A DNA stretch of 64,000 nt, from NCBI GenBank assembly GCA_026770025.1, contig JAMXDE010000029.1:620001-684000 (forward strand), in the 5' to 3' direction. Positions 56,521 to 64,000 of this stretch are shown here, piece by piece. This stretch comes from Craspedostauros australis (lineage: Eukaryota; Bacillariophyta; Bacillariophyceae; Mastogloiales; Achnanthaceae). How positions within the stretch are numbered: the first letter of the stretch is position 1; the number at the start of each line of letters is the position of its first letter. The notes beneath the pieces are model-generated. The model was not told the origin of the DNA and ran no database searches. It saw nothing but the letters and a program-made list of their open reading frames with translations. Both the position numbers and the translations under genes were made by a program.

Positions 56521-56937
56521 GCATTGGGGCCAGCTTCTATTGGTCCACATAGCCACATGGGAAGGTATTGGCATTGTGGCAGAACTCAAGACTGTGCTGG
56601 TTTGTTTTTGCATGAGGTAAGAATGGGAGAAACCAAACACCCCGCACCAGCGTACCTGTATGGACCATGATGCCTACAGAGAGAGAAGTGTTCGAAAATG
56701 ACAGCAACATCCGCATCATCAACCCAAATGTCCACATGTTCCGCCCAAAACAAATCAAGGTTGCCATACAATAAAAAATGCAACACTCACACGCACATCC
56801 ACACATCAACCCATCAACACATTGGTGCATCAACACTTGTGCACATTGGCACATCCACACATCCACGCATCCACGCATCAACACATCAACACATAGAACC
56901 AACAATTCAACAGCACAACATTGCAGACACTCCACAA
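56521..56937. other. Upstream of partner pseudogene, ACACATC-rich
   Basis: Includes a run of CAACACAT/CACATCCA words at about 56780-56900, a degenerate short-period repeat before the partner start. Confidence 0.5.
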
Positions 56938-59700
56938 TGGTGGGCTCCAATGACCATTGTTACAAGAATGGGCCTGATGCCACTGAACTCATGAAGGCAT
57001 TTTTGGCTGATCCCACAAAATGGCACTGAGAATCAGTGCCTTTGCGTCTGCAGTATCCATTCTTACTCAAGTACGATGCAAAGAAGTTCGTTCGGACCCT
57101 ACGCAAGTTCAAACGGACATTGGTGAAGAAGGGTTTGTTTCACCGTAAGTACTGCATGCCCAGCCACACAGTCAAAGCTCCATCATGAACTCGTCTACTT
57201 GTATTCAGGTGCCTTCTCATCTATTTTTCTCTTTGCTATGACACCAACATATGGCCTTCATCTCTTCATCATCCAATGCAGAGGACGACAAGCGGAACGA
57301 GATCTCAACCCATAGGCTTGGTGCCACCATCTGTCCTTAGGATGAACCGGCAGTTGATGATGCTGAGTTGGCAACCTCCAATCATCATACCAACACTGCA
57401 ACCAGTTATAGCACCACCGACAGCCACACCAACAGCACCAGGAGCGGAACCAATAGGAACAACACCAACAGGAACAGCACCAACAGACGAATGACACGTG
57501 GCAGCATGTATGAAGCATCAAATGAAGGTGACACTGCCCCCTATTGGAACCGATGACACAGATGAGAGCAGCAGCAGCGCATGGGATAGGTATGACAAAG
57601 CATCGGACAACATTGATGACACTGATTCCGACAATGACATTGCGTACCTTGGCACTACCAACAAACCAGGCTCAAGCAGATTTACAACCACCCCTCATGG
57701 CCCTATCCCTGCAAGATTGGCCACATTTTTTAGGTATTGGAGTCCGAATGAGTTGCAAGGTTTCACTAGCAGAGTCGAACCATTGAGGTCTTCCACAAAC
57801 CCAGGTGTGGAGACCTCATGGTGAAAGGTATTGCATGGTTGCGGTGGATTTTCATATGCCTTCATGCACAGCCAGGAATGATGCTATGGTCACCATCGAA
57901 AGTCGGAAAGTGGATGGAGTACATTGGATGTTCCTGATGTTGCTCTGCAAACCACCAGTCGCTTTCGGTCATGACAGAAGCATTTTCGACATGCCCATTG
58001 ACAAGTTGGGACATCCATTCTCAGATTCAGGTCAGAAACGTTCTGCCCATATGCAACAGTTTCGGAATGAAGACTTCACAGAGTCGTTTCGATCCGACAT
58101 GCTGGTACCGATGCCATTTCCAATTGACACCATCTTCTGTGACACACCATGCTGAAGATTGGGAGGAGTGGTCTGGCTTCATCATGTTGTGAGGGATAAT
58201 GATGGTGCCACCCACAACATCCTTACAATATTGGTACGTTTGAAGGAAGCAACCAATGTTGGTGTGACCCAGCACTTCTCTGTATGCCATGGTCTGGGCT
58301 TTACAGATGGTGACAGAAGCCATCAGGATCGCAATACAGAAGCAACAAACACATCTAACTGAAGCACAGACATTGCCACCCACAACATCAACAACACCAT
58401 GACGAGCACAAGGAACACGACTGTCGGCACCACAGTTGCCATGGCTGGCAACAACATGACGCCCTCAACACCCCAACCCACAATCGACCTAGGAGGTCGC
58501 TGCTCCACGCCGGCAGGGGGCAGTCTGCACAACAGCAACGGAAAACTACCATTGGCAATGCAGCCAAGGCTGCATGGCCAACAAGCCATGCCCACAGTTT
58601 CTGTAATCAGTCATCAGACAGCAACCCTGACTGCCACTGAAGATTTCATGTCAGTCTTGATGGACAGTACCAAACTAACGAGAGATTGCATTGAAATACA
58701 GAGGGCAATGTTTGAGATGATGGAGTCTCAGCTGGCTCTCAAGGTGGAGGCACAGCGCGCAAAGCAGGCACGGGAGGACACCTTGCAACAGAGATCCAGA
58801 TTGTTTGGAGATGTCAATGAAGAAAGCCAAGCAATGAGGAAGCCCCACCTCGCAAAAGAAGTGCCCCTGGCAGGTGTCCCCAAAGTCAATGTTGACGTCT
58901 CCCCAAATGGCAACGAATGGTGGGAGCACAAGGAGATCTCCCTCGATGCAGTGTTGGTTGGTGTTTCTGGCCAGTCGGCATGCAGATCAGCTTGTCAAGG
59001 TCCAGTGGCAACAGTTGTGGCAGGTGTGGGAGCTGGTTCAGACCAGTACATGCACCAACGCCCTAACATGGATGAAAGAAGCTGGAGAAGTTGCATTCTC
59101 CCATCATCTCAATGGATCCTACCAGCCCAGGCAGTTGATGCCCATCACAGAACACAAACAGAGACGCAGACAATGCCACCACCACAATTGTCAGCAGGAG
59201 CATTGGTGGAAGGCTCAGACATTGGAAGAGTAAGGGCACAGATAGAGGGGATAGCAGCAGCGGGGTCACCTGTACGGATCCTACCAGCCCAGGTAGTCGA
59301 CACCCATCACAGAACACAAACAGAGACACGAACAGAGACGTAGGCAATGCCATCACCACAATCACCAGCATCAACAACAGGAGCCAACATATCTAGAATC
59401 GGGATGCCATCGCCAACTGCAACACTGGCATCAACTGCAGCAGTCCCTGAAGATGATGCAAGAACAGGAGAGACAGCAGAAGGAAGTACGGAACAAGCAC
59501 TGCAGCCTGCAGCAGTGCCACCAACAACAGCAGAAGAAGGTATGGAAGAACAACAACCACAACACCAGCATGATGACAAAGAGAAAGAACCAGGAGAGGC
59601 TGCTACTACTGGGATGAGGACCTGGGGGAGGGCTGCACGACAGAGCCGCGGTGATGCAAGTAAACCACATCAGCAAGGCAAACGAGCATACCATAAATAG
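56938..59700 (+). pseudogene. Harbinger partner-protein pseudogene
   Basis: Homologue of the intact partner protein at 28860-31374. Exon 1 (56938-57144) has ATELMKAFLADPTKWH, then TGA in place of the Trp codon, then LRLQYPFLLKYDAKKF and RTLVKKGLF, with a GTAAGT donor at the same place. An intron (57145-57281, ending AATGCAG) follows. Exon 2 has a Ser/Asp-rich segment, a frameshift near 57810, MWRPHGERYCMVAVDFHMP, DMLVPMPFPIDTIFC, TGA at 58153, GGVVWLHHVVRDNDG, TGA at 58360, then the coiled coil (EMMESQLALKVEAQRAKQAR) and TAG at 59341, before the final stop at 59698-59700. Several stops look like single-base changes. Confidence 0.85.
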
Positions 59701-60042
59701 TGGAGTCAGAATGTGCAACTTTTGATTGTTGTAACTAGATGAATCCTGCTGCTGGAATGCAACAAGCCAACTGGCAAGAGAGTTGGAACAACATCCACAA
59801 CCCCCCTTCGAAGAGAGGGGAACATGCTGACTCTGTGGCTGTCGAATGTGTGGAATTGCATGGAGAGGCGAAGGATCTGTGGACCAGAATGAAAAAAGCC
59901 AAAAAAACAACAAGATGCAGTCCGTGCACAACATGAGAATAACCAGAAAAGCCACAAGTTGTTTTGGAAAATACGCAAGAATTTTTCGCCATTTGGTGGC
60001 CCGCATCCCTTTTCGACTTTCGTTTTCCTTCGTCGCAATTTG
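59701..60042. other. Partner-side arm of Harbinger copy 2
   Basis: 370 bp from pseudogene stop to element end, against about 410 bp in the tentative copy 1. No gene. Confidence 0.5.
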
Positions 60043-60070
60043 AAAAAAACGCCGTTTTCCCTTCCCCTCC
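60043..60070 (-). repeat. Harbinger copy 2 terminal inverted repeat, right
   Basis: Reverse complement of 41625-41652 with one mismatch, followed by AAA. Confidence 0.88.
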
Positions 60071-61911
60071 AAAGAGAACGTGGGCCGATCGTGGCGGGAG
60101 AACACGGTGGGAAGCGAGGATCTTGGACTAGCACGACTGACGCATTTGGCGAATGATTGTTGTGACGAAAACAAACGCGGCGAACGCGACTGATCGTGAG
60201 AAACGACACGTATTTTATTCGAACGGTTCGTACAGTGTTTTTGTTGGTCCGACTTGTCGATTCTCGCTTCGTCGCGTTCGTTCGCGCCAAAATGTGCCAG
60301 ATCACGCCGAAATCGTCCATCGTTGGCCTCTTCCATGAGAAGGACGCATCCGCACCTAAACAGGAGATCCTTGCGCACTGACTCGCAACAACCATAGCTG
60401 CGAAAATGACACACCAACAGCGATGGTGCGACGGAGGGGACACCAAGATGAATGATGATCACAACCACAATTGCAATCACAAGCGCAATCGTCGCGAGCA
60501 ATTACGTGCATCCCATGAGAATTCTGCTTGGTGAAATGGCAGCTGGAGTACCTCACCTGAATGGTGCTGGAGATGCGTTGAATGAACGGAGGCAATGGTT
60601 TGGACGATCGTTCCCAACAAATGTGACCAGCGAGTCACCTACCCTCCTGATAATGGATGGGGAGGGGGAGATGACCCCAACTTCTACATGCCGGTACTCT
60701 GGTCACTCCATCACTTGTAGCTCGCACGGTGCCGATACATCGGTCGTGGTCGAAGAACAGTGGACACGTCCAACGGCCCATGGCAACGACGAAGGAGAAA
60801 CGAGAGACTCCACACCATCCACACCAGCGCATCTGCGAGGCAATCCACCCCAACAGTCATCAGACGTTTCATCGCCGTCGCTGCTGCTGCTGACCTCATC
60901 TCACTCTTGTGGCTAACGATGCCACCACCGTGCCTCAGTTTTTCCAACAAGATACATTCCGTGGGATTTCCTGTGAGAAACCTGCTCCTTGCTACGTGTA
61001 CCGGCACCAGGCATGAATGAGTTCGTACCATTCCGAACTGGTGCGTACGAGTTCGCGCCTCTCAGTGCATATCATAGCGGCGAACCATGACATGAGATGC
61101 GTGCCGCTGATTTGCGAGTCCGAGCATACCATCAACCTGTGTTGTGAATACCCATCCCTCTTCCCATCCGTCTGTCCGTAAATAGCTCACTCCACATCAG
61201 ACGCCACTTCTTCGCCTCCGCAGCATCATGAAGAGCACGCCAATGGTCGCAACGAGCATGCGTCAATGACAATACGCCCTGTCCAGCCGCTTCCCCCCCC
61301 CCCCCCCCCCCCCCCCGATCGTCCCAATTGGAGGAGGCTGCGGAACGTGCACCCAAGCACAAAGCACAATCGGTGTGATGATGATGCCAGCTTTTCCTCT
61401 GATTTCACTGGAATGGATTGCAACGTATTATAATACATTATATTACATGGAATACAATGACCACATTCTAAAATGGTATTCTCTTGTTTTGGTATCGAAG
61501 TCATGGAACGTGCCCGAGGGTAGTCGTACCCATTGTTCCCGCAAAGGCGTCGCCAATTGTTTTCGCGTGTGTGCGTGTTTGTTCGCGTGTGAACCCCAAA
61601 CTTGCCTCCGAGAACTTCGAGCCAAGAACACCACGACAGGCAGCACCACGAGGAAATTTGTCGAGGGTGTGGAATGCACACAAGTCCCCGTGTTGGTACC
61701 AAAGGTCTCATCAATCACGGAGTCAACTGACGTTGCTCCCCTTCGTCTTCTTCTTTGTCTGTGCCTCGCCTTTGACATTGCATTCCTGAAGCTCGCACAT
61801 CGCCTCGTGTTGACTTGACTTTCATTCTTTTCCGCATATTCCATTGTGTTATATTTCCAAAAGTCAAGCCAAAGCAGGGCAACACGGTGGGAAGTCCGTG
61901 CTGTCCACACC
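60071..61911. promoter_or_regulatory. Upstream region of RAD17
   Basis: Host DNA between the transposon and RAD17. A 154-codon plus ORF at 60452-60916 starts with a hydrophobic segment but is otherwise Ser/Thr-rich and unrecognised. A (C)24 homopolymer lies at 61293-61316. The rest shows only overlapping antisense ORFs. Confidence 0.4.
61293..61316. repeat. Poly-C run of 24
   Basis: Uninterrupted C homopolymer in non-coding DNA; its exact length may be unreliable in an assembly. Confidence 0.9.
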
Positions 61912-64000
61912 ATGAGCAACATCGAATGCGAAGACCCCCTCTCCGAGGATGACGACTTCGGTTTGCAGCGACGGCGCAAGACGCTGTGGAGGACGACGAG
62001 TCAGAGACAGCAACTGAGGAAGCGACGCTTGGCTCCGGACCGCTTGCGTTGGCCGCCACAGGACGGTTCGGCGAGTACTCACACAAGAGCTTCCGCAGTG
62101 TCGCAGACTCAAACACAGACGCAGTCCGACATGCCATCGATGGGGGACGCCCAAGCCACTGTCGACACCGCGACTCAGACGCCTACCGACTCGCCCAACA
62201 GCTGCACGTTTGGATCGCCCTCCTTGGACATTGATCCTGCAGCCTTGGAGGCCATGATGGTGCAGGTGGAAGCATCCATTCAGACCTCCAGCCAGACGCA
62301 GGATCAATCACCATCACGGACTGCTGCACAAAGGGTGAGCCCGAGGAAAGCATCACCCGGGAAGAAGAGAGCTTCGTCTCCACCTTCGAGTCAACACGCT
62401 GATTCAAAGAGGCGCAAGACAGTGGCATCTGCACAGAGCAACGCCGGGGATCACAACACAAGGAGGCAGCTTGATTTGCCCGTGCGAAACCACATCTCTC
62501 AGACGAAGGCGACATCGAAATCGAACACAGCCACAACCAGAGCCGCATCAACACGAACTTCATCCCCTGTTTCCGCCACCACGACGAATCGACGGACAGC
62601 AACCACAAGGGAGCACCGGAATGTCTCGTCTCAAAGCGCAAAGCAGCGGCGACCGCAGTCGCAGCCAAGGTCGCCACCAAAGGTGAGGAAGGAGAGCCGA
62701 GGCAAGCTGTCGCAAACACGCATCGATCAAAGACAGAAGAAAGAGCTGCAAAGACAAAAGCAAACGCAAGTGTGGCTAGATTGGCACAGGCCGACCACCA
62801 GCGCCGAACTTTGTGTGGCTCCCAAGAAGATAAAGGAGATACGCTCGTTCCTCGATGAATTTCGGAATGATCCAACCCACACTCATGCGAGGAGGTTGCT
62901 CATCCTGGTTGGAAGTCCTGGCATTGGCAAGTCCACTACCATCGACGTGCTTGCCAACGAATTGAACTTGGATGTGTGCAAGTGGACGGAGGACTTCACA
63001 GCTCAAACATGGTCGCGTGGTGACAACATCCTCACCATCGAAACCAAGACACCTTTGCAATCGTTTGAAGACTTTTTGCAAACTGCGGGGGCAGGGTATT
63101 CGTCTCTTGCATTGCAACTCACGACAAGGGGCACCAGCCGTACTACAGTTCCCACCACGGCCGCAGCGGTGGGTGGTGGCAAGAAAAGGCAGAGGATACA
63201 CTCAAACAACAGAAGGAAAACGCAGCAGCAGCAAAGACAACAGCGCCACCAACAAAAACTAATCCTGTTGGAGGATTGGCCCAACCTTCACAGCCCAGAC
63301 TCGCAGCAACGATTCCGTGACATCATGGACAGGCACGTGCGCACGTCGCAAGTCCCAACGGTCATGATCTTCAGCGACGTGTCGGAAGGCAAGCACCGTC
63401 CGGAGGATCTGGAACGTCTCATCACCCCAACCACGCTCTACAACTCGCAAGTCACATGCATCCTGCGTATCAATCCAGTCACGGCCACCAAGATGAAGAA
63501 GCTGTTGCAAAACATCGTTCGAATACGCGGCCATCAGCACACGTTATCCACTGCATTCTTCGAATCGGTACATCTGCAGAGCCATGGCGATATGCGTCAC
63601 GCTGTCTTGTCGCTGCAGCTGGAGTGCACGGGAGAAGATCATGGCAGAACATCCAAGGCATGCACTCGCACTAGTACGACGAAGGAACGCGACACCAAGT
63701 TATCCACCTTCCATGCGCTCGGCAAGGTCCTCTACGCCAAACGCAAATCGAAGAACGAGCTGGATTTCGATCCCGATCGCACCTTGGAAAGCAGCGACAT
63801 GGGTCTGAGCGGTTCGCTGTCGTTCCTGGAATACCATTGCGTCGACATGTACAAGGACATCGGCGACCTCAGCGATGCGATGTCCCTGTACTCCGACACC
63901 GCCTACCTCCTGGATGGCGGGCACAACGTGGGCCGCAATTCCTCGATGGCCGATCGCATGTTCCCTGATGGGTATGTCGGTTCCATCGCCGGGCGTATCA
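61912..64000 (+). CDS. RAD17: RAD17, checkpoint clamp loader, 3' end outside window
   Basis: Open frame of 696 codons from ATG 61912 to the window edge with no stop and no intron. The first ~280 residues are disordered, Ser/Thr/Gln/Lys-rich, with SQ/TQ pairs. The AAA+ part starts with VWLDWHRPTTSAELCV, the N-terminal signature of RAD17/RFC large subunits, then Walker A LVGSPGIGKSTT (334-342), Walker B region KLILLEDWPN (~449-457, ED as in RAD17), MIFSDVSEG, and GDMRHAVLSLQL (sensor-type helix). RAD17-specific TFHALGKVLYAKRKS and EYHCVDMYKDIGDLSDA follow. A ~45-residue Gly/Arg/Gln-rich insertion separates Walker A from B. With RFC2-5 it loads the 9-1-1 clamp at damaged DNA to activate the ATR checkpoint. 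Confidence 0.93.
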   Translation, partial: MSNIECEDPLSEDDDFGLQRRRKTLWRTTSQRQQLRKRRLAPDRLRWPPQDGSASTHTRASAVSQTQTQTQSDMPSMGDAQATVDTATQTPTDSPNSCTFGSPSLDIDPAALEAMMVQVEASIQTSSQTQDQSPSRTAAQRVSPRKASPGKKRASSPPSSQHADSKRRKTVASAQSNAGDHNTRRQLDLPVRNHISQTKATSKSNTATTRAASTRTSSPVSATTTNRRTATTREHRNVSSQSAKQRRPQSQPRSPPKVRKESRGKLSQTRIDQRQKKELQRQKQTQVWLDWHRPTTSAELCVAPKKIKEIRSFLDEFRNDPTHTHARRLLILVGSPGIGKSTTIDVLANELNLDVCKWTEDFTAQTWSRGDNILTIETKTPLQSFEDFLQTAGAGYSSLALQLTTRGTSRTTVPTTAAAVGGGKKRQRIHSNNRRKTQQQQRQQRHQQKLILLEDWPNLHSPDSQQRFRDIMDRHVRTSQVPTVMIFSDVSEGKHRPEDLERLITPTTLYNSQVTCILRINPVTATKMKKLLQNIVRIRGHQHTLSTAFFESVHLQSHGDMRHAVLSLQLECTGEDHGRTSKACTRTSTTKERDTKLSTFHALGKVLYAKRKSKNELDFDPDRTLESSDMGLSGSLSFLEYHCVDMYKDIGDLSDAMSLYSDTAYLLDGGHNVGRNSSMADRMFPDGYVGSIAGRI

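Larger units (their letters stand above)
41625..60070. mobile_element. PIF/Harbinger-type element, decayed copy 2, split by a mariner element
   Basis: Ends are 28-bp inverted repeats, GGAGGGGAAGGGAAAACGGC followed by (A/G)TTTTTTT, at 41625-41652 and 60043-60070, with one mismatch and further weaker similarity inward. AAA flanks both sides (41622-41624, 60071-60073), the 3-bp duplication length expected for Harbinger. Inside are a transposase pseudogene (minus) and a partner pseudogene (plus), head to head across satellites, the same layout as the intact element at 28453-36743. Subtracting the nested 9.6-kb mariner leaves about 8.8 kb. Both genes have stops and frameshifts, so it can no longer move by itself. 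Confidence 0.85.

Noticed and set aside
56938-59343. Reassigned TGA codon, as three TGA interrupt the partner gene and one the PT-repeat gene
   Set aside because: Intact genes here end at TGA (e.g. 38926, 10537), the partner copy also has a TAG and a frameshift, and its intact paralogue lacks them; decay explains all.
59431-60501. 356-codon minus-strand ORF crossing the right end of Harbinger copy 2
   Set aside because: Crosses the transposon boundary and the partner pseudogene tail; Cys/Phe/Ser-rich composition without domains.

Overview
Nuclear DNA of a unicellular eukaryote. The genes carry GT-AG spliceosomal introns of roughly 60-190 bp, and genes are separated by long repeat- and transposon-rich stretches. 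The best lineage clue is stramenopile, probably a diatom or close relative: a secreted Cys-rich protein relic with a Pro-Thr-x-x-Pro-Thr ('PTSSPT') stalk, a protein ending in a LGD(H/N)PSV...GPP module I associate with stramenopiles, and a NEF1-type membrane protein. No species can be named from the sequence.

Layout. 1-2100: left-truncated Ty1/copia-like gag, minus strand, broken by two in-frame stops. 2634-3540: a ~504-bp LTR-like repeat next to a small acidic ORF. 4681-9333: two-exon NEF1 homologue (minus). 10327-10962: two tiny genes (plus). 11321-14230: coiled-coil/LGD protein (minus). 16022-24610: a full-length non-LTR retrotransposon (minus) bounded by a perfect 18-bp target duplication. 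24764-25990: a Cys/His-rich ORF running into a second copy of the 504-bp repeat. 28453-36745: a PIF/Harbinger-type element with two intact, spliced, head-to-head genes (partner protein on minus, DDE transposase on plus) around a 1.8-kb minisatellite. 37618-38928: GT31-like glycosyltransferase (plus). 39249-41057: ankyrin-BTB protein (minus). 41625-60070: a second, decayed Harbinger element with 28-bp terminal inverted repeats and a 3-bp AAA duplication, of the same head-to-head design. It is split by a 9.6-kb Tc1/mariner element (45227-54829, 50-bp TIRs, TA duplication) carrying its own transposase and the relic of the PT-repeat cell-surface gene. 61912-64000: start of RAD17, the 9-1-1 clamp loader, running off the right edge.

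The most novel content is the pair of Harbinger loci. In both, the transposase is paired divergently with an unrecognised partner protein across a satellite-filled centre; the satellites differ completely between the two loci while the gene layout is the same. The nested mariner can be removed at its TA duplication and the ~195-bp satellite period is restored, which orders the events. Host genes (NEF1-like, LGD protein, GT31, ANK-BTB, RAD17) are otherwise ordinary and intact. Many other long open frames are antisense shadows of these genes and are omitted.
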